Origin: JAJTHY01 sp964458795
Lineage (GTDB): Bacteria; Pseudomonadota; Alphaproteobacteria; Rickettsiales; Midichloriaceae
DNA length: 23,815 nucleotides
Assembly (NCBI GenBank): GCA_964458795.1
Contig: CAYWJW010000024.1
Span: 1-23,815, forward strand
Reading direction: 5' to 3'
Numbering within the stretch: position 1 is the stretch's first letter; the number at the start of each line of letters is the position of its first letter. The notes below the pieces were generated by a model that was not told the DNA's origin, did no database searches, and saw nothing but the letters and a program-made list of their open reading frames with translations. The position numbers and the translations under genes were made by a program. Below are positions 1 to 7,000 of this stretch, piece by piece.

Positions 1-3
1 ATA

Positions 4-66
4 AAATTTCACCCATTTTGCTCTTGAAATATATGTATATTCCGCGTGCAAAATGAGTGAAAATTT
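4..66. repeat. Imperfect inverted repeat, about 18-bp arms
   Basis: The left arm (4-21) reads AAATTTCACCCATTTTGC. The right arm (48-66) is its near-perfect reverse complement, with one extra base and one mismatch, around a loop of about 26 bp. No start codon with a ribosome binding site and no coding frame lies over it. It is one of several palindromic elements in this stretch. It may be a bidirectional terminator for genes outside the window or a dispersed palindromic repeat; the sequence does not decide. Confidence 0.6.
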
Positions 67-111
67 CTTTAAAAATGCTTGGTTTCCATGCTAATTTTAT
101 ACTGACTTAGC

Positions 112-130
112 TATACCAATTCCAGTAAAT
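112..130. repeat. 19-bp dispersed repeat end, exact copy at 2826-2844
   Basis: The sequence TATACCAATTCCAGTAAAT occurs identically here and at 2826-2844, where it opens a large palindromic element. A diverged relative starts at 1951. Here only this end is present: the sequence after it (TTTATTTCTAG) departs from the other copies, so this looks like a truncated element. Confidence 0.6.
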
Positions 131-157
131 TTTATTTCTAGTTTGCTCTGAAGAATC

Positions 158-281
158 GCGAAAGCGATGTCTCGAAGGGTTGTTTCATGTATTTGTATAC
201 ATCGCGATTGCTTATTAGTCACCTTTTTGGTAGGACCTGCTTATTTCACTCTAGACACGTCCTTCGAGACAGTGCTTTCGC
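158..281. repeat. Inverted repeat with about 22-bp arms
   Basis: The left arm (158-179) contains GCGAAAGC and GTCTCGAAGG. The right arm (259-281) contains CCTTCGAGAC and GCTTTCGC and is the reverse complement apart from a few mismatches. A perfect small hairpin with a GAAA loop, ATCGC-GAAA-GCGAT (155-168), sits at the left end. The interior of about 80 bp has no coding frame. The architecture resembles a miniature palindromic element. Nothing in 1-397 looks like a gene. Confidence 0.55.
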
Positions 282-285
282 ACTT

Positions 286-376
286 CCTCAGGACGAACGG
301 GATATAAAGCTGGCACTACTCTTTTTCTAGTAAATTCAGTATCTTACCTACACTATAATCCCGAACTCAGGTTTAT
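286..376. repeat. Dispersed repeat element, copy A (copy B at 19382-19451)
   Basis: A 23-bp block at 286-308, containing CAGGACGAACGGGATATAAA, is identical to 19382-19404. In both places it is followed, 48 bp or 28 bp later, by a second block beginning TAATCCCGA with CTC inside it (356-375 here, 19432-19449 there). The shared order of blocks shows that these are two copies of one element with internal length variation. Copy A ends about 20 bp downstream of the amidotransferase stop codon. Confidence 0.7.
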
Positions 377-397
377 AAGGGGGTTTTTTCATATATA

Positions 398-1090
398 TCA
401 GCTATTTAGAAGCAAAAACCTATCAAGCAACCCATTCATCATCTCATTTATAGGCACATAATCCTGAGAGAGCAACTCACTTTTATTCTGTGTAAATTTT
501 GAAGGGCTTAGATCTTCTGGAACTGCTTTAATCAGTTTCTTCATGCCATCTATATCGATCTCTAAATGGCATTGAAAGGCATACACATAGGGCTTGTAGC
601 GTATAATCTGATTAGGACACCCTTCGCTATATGCAAGCAAAATAGAATCTTCAAGAAGCCCTGGCATATCATTATGCCAATGTATGACTTGAAATTTTAT
701 AGGAAGCCCTTCAAATAGAGGATCCTTAGCTCCTTCAGCTGTAAGCATTATTGGGTAAACTCCAATTTCCTTCTCAGGACTACTCTTAGTTCTAGCACCT
801 AAGGCTTCCCCTATAAGTTGCGCGCCAAGGCAAAATCCTAATACTCTTTTATCTTGCGATATAGTCTCCTTAATCAAGCTAATTTCATCTGCAAGATAGG
901 GGAATTCCTCTAATTTTAAAGAGCTTTGAGGGCCTCCCATAATTACCAAGAAGTCAAAGCTATTGGCTTTTGGCAACTTATCTCCATTATAAGGCTTGCT
1001 AACTTGAAAACTATATCCTTTATCATTAGCCCATGATTCTATCACCCCTGGTGTTTCAAAATCCGCGTGAGTTATGCACAAAATATTCAT
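398..1090 (-). CDS. Class I glutamine amidotransferase (GMP synthase-like GATase domain)
   Basis: This 230-aa protein is a stand-alone class I (triad) glutamine amidotransferase domain. The family hydrolyses glutamine and passes ammonia to an acceptor, or acts as a gamma-glutamyl hydrolase. The nucleophile elbow GFCLGAQL places the catalytic Cys at residue 87. The downstream motif FQCHLEID gives His175 and Glu177, completing the triad. The early segment LVIMGGPQS (48-56) is the usual oxyanion-side GG motif. There is no synthetase domain, so it is not full GuaA; it resembles the GMP synthase-like proteins of about 230-240 aa found in many bacteria, whose substrates are mostly unknown. The ATG start is preceded by AAGAGGA at good spacing. 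It begins 12 nt after the hydrolase stop codon, so the two form one operon. No clear U-tract terminator follows; the gene runs into repeat copy A. Confidence 0.88.
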   Translation of the reverse strand: MNILCITHADFETPGVIESWANDKGYSFQVSKPYNGDKLPKANSFDFLVIMGGPQSSLKLEEFPYLADEISLIKETISQDKRVLGFCLGAQLIGEALGARTKSSPEKEIGVYPIMLTAEGAKDPLFEGLPIKFQVIHWHNDMPGLLEDSILLAYSEGCPNQIIRYKPYVYAFQCHLEIDIDGMKKLIKAVPEDLSPSKFTQNKSELLSQDYVPINEMMNGLLDRFLLLNS

Positions 1091-1102
1091 ATAATCCTCT
1101 TA

Positions 1103-1930
1103 TCAATAATTTCCGATCAACACTTTATCTGCAAGTTTAGATAAAGCTTCATCAATTAACCCAAAGCAACTTAGGAATGGAAAATGGCCTGTGTTTTCTA
1201 ATTTTAGAATTTGGATATTATCCCTAACCCATTCATCCTGATCCAAGAAGAGCTTTATAGGCAACAACCTATCATCCTTACTCCCTATTATAACAGTAGG
1301 TATATTCGTTGGGCACCAATTGTGTTGATAGGTCATATGAAAGTTTTGGTCAACCCATAGCTTTGCTTTGGCATTGTATGAACATGCGTCTAATATTTTT
1401 TGCCCTTCTTCCAACTCTTGCCTAGTAAACAAATATGGTTTTTGTGCTTCACATAGTACTTTAAAATTCTCATCCGTAGGAGCGCTATAGAACTGAGAAA
1501 TTACAGCACTAGTATCTGGCAAATCATACTTCTCTTTAGAATTCACTAATTCTTTAATCCATCCAGCATCTGGAGCGCTACTCATAATAACTAGCCCAGA
1601 TATAAGATTCTCTAACTCTGGTATAGTGAGTGCAAACATGCCGCTGAAAGAATGAGTTACAAGCATACAAGGCGCAAGATTACGAATTACTTCTAATAAA
1701 CCAGACTTCCAATTATCATAATTTATATCATCTACATTGCGATTATCTCCATCACCTGGGAAATCACCTATAAATTTACTGCCTGGCAAGTTAAGCCTAA
1801 TTACAAAATCCTCCAAGTATTGCGACCCTATACCTGGCCCTCCGGGCAAAAATAGCCAGTTTAATGGCTTTATGTCATCAGCTTTAATAACTTGTAATCT
1901 ATAGTTATTAATAAATAGATATTTTTTCAT
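1103..1930 (-). CDS. Alpha/beta-hydrolase fold protein
   Basis: This is a 275-aa protein counted from ATG 1930. The alpha/beta-hydrolase signs are an oxyanion-loop motif LPGGPG (about 28-33), a nucleophile elbow THSFSG with Ser94, an acid candidate in GSKDDRLLP (Asp219 or Asp220) and a catalytic His249 in NTGHFPF. Family members are esterases, peptidases or lactonases. The HGGP-like loop recalls proline-iminopeptidase relatives, but no specific substrate can be assigned. An upstream in-frame TTG at 1966 would add 12 residues, but those codons lie inside a palindromic repeat, so the ATG that begins MKKYLFINN is preferred. That start has no strong ribosome binding site. The protein has no signal peptide and is probably cytoplasmic. 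It is first in an operon with the amidotransferase, behind the promoter at 2018-2046. Confidence 0.82.
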   Translation of the reverse strand: MKKYLFINNYRLQVIKADDIKPLNWLFLPGGPGIGSQYLEDFVIRLNLPGSKFIGDFPGDGDNRNVDDINYDNWKSGLLEVIRNLAPCMLVTHSFSGMFALTIPELENLISGLVIMSSAPDAGWIKELVNSKEKYDLPDTSAVISQFYSAPTDENFKVLCEAQKPYLFTRQELEEGQKILDACSYNAKAKLWVDQNFHMTYQHNWCPTNIPTVIIGSKDDRLLPIKLFLDQDEWVRDNIQILKLENTGHFPFLSCFGLIDEALSKLADKVLIGNY

Positions 1931-1948
1931 ACTACTTGATTCCAACAC

Positions 1949-2015
1949 TAATACCAAATCCCACAAATAACTGCACAGAAGCGCTTCAACTTTTTATTTG
2001 TGGGTCTTGGTATTA
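1949..2015. repeat. Palindromic repeat forming a leader hairpin
   Basis: The arms are 1949-1970 and 1994-2015, reverse complements at 20 of 22 positions (TAATACCAA, two mismatches, CCCACAAATAA). The loop contains the palindrome GAAGCGCTTC. Over its first 40 bp from 1951 it aligns without gaps to the element at 2827, with about 32 identities, so both belong to one family. It starts about 3 bp from the predicted -10 box at 2018-2023, so essentially the whole element would be transcribed as the 5' leader of the hydrolase operon and fold into a stem of more than 20 bp. Confidence 0.75.
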
Positions 2016-2017
2016 GG

Positions 2018-2046
2018 ATTTTAGGATGGCTAAAAACCGCTTTCAA
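2018..2046 (-). promoter_or_regulatory. Sigma70-type promoter of the hydrolase-amidotransferase operon
   Basis: On the minus strand there is TTGAAA (2046-2041), a 17-nt spacer, then TAAAAT (2023-2018). Each hexamer matches consensus at 5 of 6 positions. Transcription would start near 2011, about 80 nt before the ATG, inside the palindromic repeat. The -35 box lies 12 nt downstream of the stop codon of the preceding 223-aa gene, so the operon has its own start and need not rely on read-through. Confidence 0.6.
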
Positions 2047-2057
2047 GTTAAATTTGC

Positions 2058-2729
2058 TTAAGTTATAGGGTACAACTCAATACTTTCAGATTTAGCAGCT
2101 ATTCCATATCTATGATTTAGGTAACTTGTTATCAAAGCTCCAATTCCTAACACTGTGCAAGCTTTATGGTCTGATTGCAACTCTTTGGTAATGTAGTTGT
2201 TATAGTATATATAGGAGGAGGCACATGGGGCAATATGGCTAATCGCCATCTGCATTGCTTCCATTTTGGATTTAGAACTAATAATCTTTTTCATTACCAC
2301 CCCTATACTTAAGCATAAGTTTAGAAGATCAAAGTGCCATACTTGATACTTTCCCCCAGCAAAGGGTGGAGAATATGAATCCGGGATATGTTCTATAAGA
2401 AAATTAAATGCTAGCCTAATAGCGCTATAAAACCCAAAAGGAATTATAACGGTATTCCCAAGACTTTTCAAAAATGACTGGCCAATTTTTTGCTCTGAAG
2501 CTGTAGAAGCCATCACTTTCCATATTGGGTCACATTTTATACCTCCCACTTTTACATCTTGATATCCCACTCTTTTGAGATATTGCTCTAAAGAATCTTT
2601 AAGATACCTGTACTCCTTAGAATCCTGATATAGCTCCTCTGAAACCCTGAACACCCCTTCTTGGTCTTTGATAAATACTTTACTAGAAACCCTATTCCTC
2701 AAAGTGAAGGTAAATTCAATCTCTTTCAT
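2058..2729 (-). CDS. Unrecognised 223-aa multi-pass membrane protein
   Basis: I do not recognise a family. The N-terminal 90 residues are soluble, begin MKEIEFTFTL and are rich in beta-like and then helical charged sequence (SKEYRYLKDSLEQYL). Four hydrophobic stretches follow, at about 93-114, 132-150, 158-179 and 189-205, the third being the least hydrophobic. There is no signal peptide, so the soluble part is probably cytoplasmic. The start is ATG; the upstream AAGATAAATTTATTAT gives only a poor ribosome binding site. The opening MKEI and the plan of soluble head plus four hydrophobic segments resemble the gene at 18480-19296, but the residue similarity is too weak to claim homology. Its upstream TACAAT box and following 10 bases are shared with the 1114-aa gene. 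It could be a host-interaction membrane protein; that is inference only. Confidence 0.65.
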   Translation of the reverse strand: MKEIEFTFTLRNRVSSKVFIKDQEGVFRVSEELYQDSKEYRYLKDSLEQYLKRVGYQDVKVGGIKCDPIWKVMASTASEQKIGQSFLKSLGNTVIIPFGFYSAIRLAFNFLIEHIPDSYSPPFAGGKYQVWHFDLLNLCLSIGVVMKKIISSKSKMEAMQMAISHIAPCASSYIYYNNYITKELQSDHKACTVLGIGALITSYLNHRYGIAAKSESIELYPIT

Positions 2730-2749
2730 ATAATAAATTTATCTTAATT

Positions 2750-2765
2750 TTTGCTAGCTATTGTA
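2750..2765 (-). promoter_or_regulatory. Shared promoter element TACAATA(G/T)CTAGCAAA, copy 1
   Basis: Read on the minus strand, this is TACAATAGCTAGCAAA. The first six bases fit a -10 box (5 of 6 to TATAAT) and lie 31 nt from the ATG of the 223-aa gene. The same 16-mer, with one mismatch, lies 34 nt upstream of the 1114-aa gene (22788-22803). No good -35 box is visible at 16-18 nt. Confidence 0.5.
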
Positions 2766-2825
2766 TCACAAGTTTATCTATAATGCCAGGATTTTGCCTT
2801 GTGGGCATGGGTTGTACTTACCTGT

Positions 2826-2977
2826 TATACCAATTCCAGTAAATAACTGTACATATGCGCTTCATCTTTTGATTTTTTAGTAGTCGCCGCTGAAAACCCA
2901 AAATATGTAGAATATTATGGGCTTTCAGCGACTTCCTAAAAAATCAAAATTTGTCCCGCATCTGTACAGTTATTTAC
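2826..2977. repeat. Large palindromic repeat, about 150 bp
   Basis: The left half (2841-2900) carries AAATAACTGTACA, then TTTTGATTTTTTAG, then GCTGAAAACCCA. The right half (about 2919-2977) carries the same blocks in reverse complement and the same order. The unpaired centre is about 17 bp. Its left terminus is the 19-mer also found at 112. The right terminus lies exactly on the last codon and stop codon of the 289-aa gene. It would form a long stem in either transcript and may end transcription of the 289-aa gene, although no U-tract follows. Confidence 0.75.
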
Positions 2978-3839
2978 CTATGTTTGCTTCCGCCTCTTCT
3001 ACTTTCAATCTTTGTTCTTCAAGGGCTTTTACAAATTCTGGTGCTACTGTTTCACTCATCTCGCGAGGTAACGCTTGCACGAACTCTTGCACTGCTGTTA
3101 GCAGCGTTTCTCCATTAGTTTTGCAGGCTTTCACTGATTCAGCAAAAATCTTGTCATCTATCTTACCAGCATCCTTACTTTCGGTGGCTAATATGTAGCC
3201 TAGTACCCCTCCAATACCACCAATTAACCCTACAGCACCGGATATGGATGCACTGTCTCGTATATTACTTGCAGTCAATAGTTTACTAAGATCAAGGTCA
3301 CCCAAAGGCAGTGCGCGAGAAAGTCCCTCAAGACCACGGGCTTCTGCTAGTTTATTCAGCATTGAATTAAAACCTAGGCAAGCAATGACCGCTCCCACAA
3401 CTGCAAGCAATATACCACCTAATAATTTGTTACGTTGCGCGCTTTTGATTTCTTTTTCCCTTTTACCAATATCGTTTTCAAGCACAGTAACAACATCGGG
3501 TTTGGCTTTATCAAAGTCTTCAATTGCTTTTTGCAAAGCTTTGGCTGACTTTACTATTTCTTTATCAGCATCAGCCTCGTGGGTGAGACCTAGAACAAGA
3601 CCTCTATACACATCTAATCTCCCAAGTTTCATCGATTCCAACATATGATCAACACTTGTATTGACAGATTTGCTGAATTCTTCCTTAGCCTCTGCTTTCT
3701 TTTTAACTGAATCAGGATCTGTTTTTCCAACAAGTCCTAAAAAAGCTTTTTCGCACTTAGCCATAGCCGCACCTACACCTGCAAAACGCTGTTTAGCTTC
3801 TTCACGGGCTATCAGTTTTAACAATACAACTTCTAGCAT
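2970..3839 (-). CDS. Unrecognised 289-aa coiled-coil protein with a membrane hairpin
   Basis: No family is recognised. Residues 1-135 are charged and strongly helical (for example SVKKKAEAKEEFSKS). Two hydrophobic segments follow, at about 139-160 (LLGGILLAVVGAVIACLGF) and 199-218 (glycine-rich, ISGAVGLIGGIGGVLGYIL), joined by about 40 residues. A second helical region, 224-287, closes the protein. Both soluble parts should be on the same side of the membrane, probably cytoplasmic. The ATG start is supported by AAGGAG six bases upstream. The gene lies behind rpoC but has its own upstream motif at 3878-3901 and is separated from rpoC by a hairpin. The last two sense codons and the stop codon lie in the right arm of the palindromic repeat. 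The layout of a bilobed hydrophobic hairpin between helices is also seen in secreted inclusion-type membrane proteins of intracellular bacteria; this is only an analogy. Confidence 0.72.
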   Translation of the reverse strand: MLEVVLLKLIAREEAKQRFAGVGAAMAKCEKAFLGLVGKTDPDSVKKKAEAKEEFSKSVNTSVDHMLESMKLGRLDVYRGLVLGLTHEADADKEIVKSAKALQKAIEDFDKAKPDVVTVLENDIGKREKEIKSAQRNKLLGGILLAVVGAVIACLGFNSMLNKLAEARGLEGLSRALPLGDLDLSKLLTASNIRDSASISGAVGLIGGIGGVLGYILATESKDAGKIDDKIFAESVKACKTNGETLLTAVQEFVQALPREMSETVAPEFVKALEEQRLKVEEAEANIGK

Positions 3840-3877
3840 GGTAGACTCCTTAAATTAGTTCATACAAGCAGACTCGC

Positions 3878-3901
3878 ATAAAAAGGTTAATAAATGGTTA
3901 A
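3878..3901 (-). promoter_or_regulatory. Upstream motif TTAACnATTTATTAAC, copy 1
   Basis: The minus strand reads TTAACCATTTATTAAC, then CTTTTTAT, about 46 nt before the 289-aa start codon. The 237-aa gene has the same 16-mer with one mismatch, also followed by a TTTTAT-type box, 42 nt before its start (16001-16024). The direct repeat of TTAAC with an 11-nt period suggests either a -35 region or binding of a regulator on one face of the helix. Confidence 0.45.
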
Positions 3902-3917
3902 CGCGCTATATTTTTTT

Positions 3918-4044
3918 GTCATGCTGAATTTATTTCAGCATGACTTAAACTCTTCTGATCTCATATTTAGCAGTGTACTTGAGCATTTTGATCAATGGAA
4001 GTCCCAAGGCAAAATATTTTTGAGGGTGCTTACGGCACCCTCAT
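3918..4044. repeat. Dispersed intergenic repeat, copy 1, with CAGCATGAC hairpin
   Basis: It opens with a perfect hairpin, GTCATGCTGAA (3918-3928), loop TTTAT, TTCAGCATGAC (3934-3944). The same ordered landmarks then appear as at 15833-15979: a TATTTA block, ATGGAAGTCCC (3995-4005), AAATATTTTT exactly 17 bp after the start of that block, and CCCTCAT (4038-4044). CAGCATGAC palindromes of this kind are familiar dispersed repeats in Rickettsiales and other endosymbiont genomes. Here it fills the gap between rpoC and the 289-aa gene. Confidence 0.65.
4022..4042 (-). terminator. Hairpin behind rpoC, possible transcription terminator
   Basis: GAGGGTGC (4022-4029) pairs perfectly with GCACCCTC (4035-4042) around a five-base loop, 8 nt beyond the rpoC stop codon. 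Read from the minus strand, the 3' side continues CAAAAATATTTT, so the U-run is late and short. The position and GC-rich stem favour a role in ending the operon transcript, but it is not a textbook terminator. Confidence 0.5.
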
Positions 4045-4050
4045 GTTTAT

Positions 4051-7000
4051 TTAATTGCTGGCTGCTTCACTGGCTGAAGAAGTCTCATCTAGTTCATTTG
4101 CTATTTCCTCTGCGACTGCCATCACCTCTTCTACTTGTTTATCGCGAAGGTGGGCGGTTTTTTGGATTTTACCGATAAAATATCCAGTACCAGCTGGTAT
4201 CAACCTACCAACAATCACGTTTTCTTTCAAGCCTCTTAGATAATCTACCTTACCGGCCACTGCCGCTTCCGTGAGCACACGAGTAGTCTCTTGGAATGAA
4301 GCCGCTGAGAAGAAGGATCTTGTTTGTAACGACGCTTTCGTAATCCCTTGCAACACCGGAATAGCAAATGAATTTTTATATCCATTTTCTGTTGCCTTCT
4401 CGTTGATCTCATCTAGCTCAATTTTATCAATTTGCTCACCGACCAATAAGGTAGTTTCACCAGGAGATACTACTTCAACTTTCTGCAACATTTGACGCAA
4501 TACAACTTCTATGTGCTTATTATCAATCTTCACACCTTGAAGCCTATAAACTTGCTGTATCTCCTGAGACATGTAGTTAGAAAGAGCTTCTACTCCCATA
4601 ACCCTTAGGATATCATGCGGGGAAGGATTTCCTTCCATCAACATATCACCTTTAGAAACATAATCTCCCTCGTTTACAGCAATATGTTTACCACGTGGCA
4701 CAAAATATTCGACAGGCTGATAAGTAGTATCTTCTGGACGAATTATAATGCGACGTTTTGACTTATAATCCTTACCAAATTCAACAAATCCATTAATTTC
4801 AGCAATGATTGAGTGATCCTTCGGCTTACGAGCTTCAAACAATTCAACTACGCGTGGCAAACCACCGGTAATATCTCTTTGTTTAATTGATTCCTTTGGA
4901 ACACGGGCAATTATATCACCTGCACTAACTTTAGCGCCATCATTAATGCTCAAGATAGCATTTAATGACAGATAGTACCTAGCTTCAAGTCCGCTAGCAA
5001 GTGTAAGAACCTCTCCATTTTCATCTTTGAGAACTACTCTTGGCCTTAGCTCAGCACCTCTAGCTTGTTGTTTCCAGTCAATAATAACGCGGTTAGTGAT
5101 ACCTGTAGCTTCTTCAACCACTTCTTTTACAGACATACCATCCACTAAGTCAATAAATGAGGCAACACCTGATTTCTCAACGATAACTGGAATAGTATAT
5201 GGATCCCATTCAGCAATTTTTTGCCCACGCTTAACTCTCTCATCTTCAAGCAAATTAAGCTTAGCACCATACGGAACTTTAGAACGAGACTTCTCATTAC
5301 CCTTATCATCAACAATCAAGATCTCACAGCTTCTGCTCATAACAATATTGCGGCCTTCACTATTGGTCACAATATATTTATTATGAATTTTTATTATACC
5401 TTCATGAGACGCAAGTATATTCGATTGAACTGCACCTTTTTGCGCAGCACCACCAATATGGAAAGTTCTCATAGTAAGCTGAGTTCCAGGCTCACCAATT
5501 GACTGAGCCGCAATAACACCAACCGCCTCACCGATATTAACCGCAAGACCAGTAGCAAGATCCCGTCCATAACACTTACAGCAAATACCAGTATTGGTTT
5601 TACACATAAGCACTGAACGCACCTTAACCGCATCTATACCAAGAGCATCAAGTTGTTCAACTGCATCTTCATCAAGCAACTGGCCAGCTTTGATAATAAT
5701 TTTATTATCAGTTGGGTTTTTAATATCTGTTGCAACAGTTCTACCAAGAATAGATTCAGATAAAGGTACAATAACCTCCCCTGCCTCAATTACTGGTCTT
5801 ACAATAATTCCATCTGTAGTACCGCAGTCTTCCTCAATAACAATGCAATCCTGAGATACATCAACCAGCTTACGGGTTAAGTAACCAGAGTTAGCTGTTT
5901 TTAAAGCTGTGTCTGAAAGACCCTTACGTGCACCGTGAGTAGAGTTAAAGTACTCAAGTTCATTCAAGCCTTCTTTAAAGTTGGAAATAATTGGGTTTTC
6001 AATAATCTCACCTGATGGTTTAGACATCAACCCTCTCATACCAGCAAGCTGTTTAATCTGGGTCGCAGAACCTCTTGCACCTGAATCAGCCATCATGAAT
6101 ATGCTATTCACCTTGCGCTGTGCGGACATCTCCTTAGACCCTTTAGGGACAATGGAAATATCTTTCATCATATCCGTTGCTACATGTTCTGTACAAGCAC
6201 TCCACGCATCGATCACCTTGTTGTATCTTTCACCCCTAGTGATAAGTCCATCAACATATTGATTTTGATATTTATTTACTTCTTCAATAGTTTTAGAGAT
6301 ATGCATTTTCTTAGATGCAGGCACTAATATATCATCTTTACCAAAGGAAATACCAGACTTACACGCATAGTGGAAGCCAGTTTGCATTATATGATCTGCG
6401 AAGATCACAGCAGCTTTCTGCCCACAATGGCGGTAAACAGCATCCAAAAGTTTGGATATCTCTTTATTAGTCAGAGTTTTATTAACCATTTCATAAGTAA
6501 TGTTCTCGCTCTTTGGAAGGAGCTCAGAAAAGATTACCCGACCAGGTGTGGTATCAACTATAAAGGATTCACTTGCACCATTAGCAAAATAGCGATACCT
6601 AAGCGCTTTAATTTTTGCATGCAAAGAAACTGTTCCAGCTGCCAATGCATGTTCGATTTCACCAATATCAGAAAAAATACTCCCTTCCCCTTTTTCATTC
6701 TCAAACATCAAGGTAAGATAATAGAGACCTAATACCATATCCTTACTTGGAACTATAATAGGTTTACCGTTCGCAGGGCTTAGAATATTGTTGGTGGACA
6801 TCATAAGCGCCCTAGCTTCCAACTGCGCTTCAATAGATAGTGGAACGTGAACTGACATTGTATCACCATCAAAGTCAGCATTAAATGCTGCACACACAAG
6901 TGGGTGTAACTGAATAGCTTTACCTTCAACTAACACTGGTTCAAAAGCCTGAATACCTAATCTGTGAAGGGTTGGAGCACGATTTAAGAGCACCGGATGT

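Noticed and set aside
1..397. CRISPR array or small RNA gene in the repeat-rich left end
   Set aside because: The repeats are inverted and unevenly spaced, with no regular spacers, and no promoter-terminator pair for an RNA gene was seen.
1931..1966. TTG-initiated N-terminal extension of the hydrolase
   Set aside because: The extra 12 codons lie partly inside a palindromic repeat and have no ribosome binding site; the ATG at 1930 gives a normal hydrolase N-terminus.
2917..3858. Three plus-strand frames opposite the 289-aa gene
   Set aside because: They are Ser-rich antisense shadows without ribosome binding sites; the minus-strand gene has AAGGAG and a coherent protein pattern.
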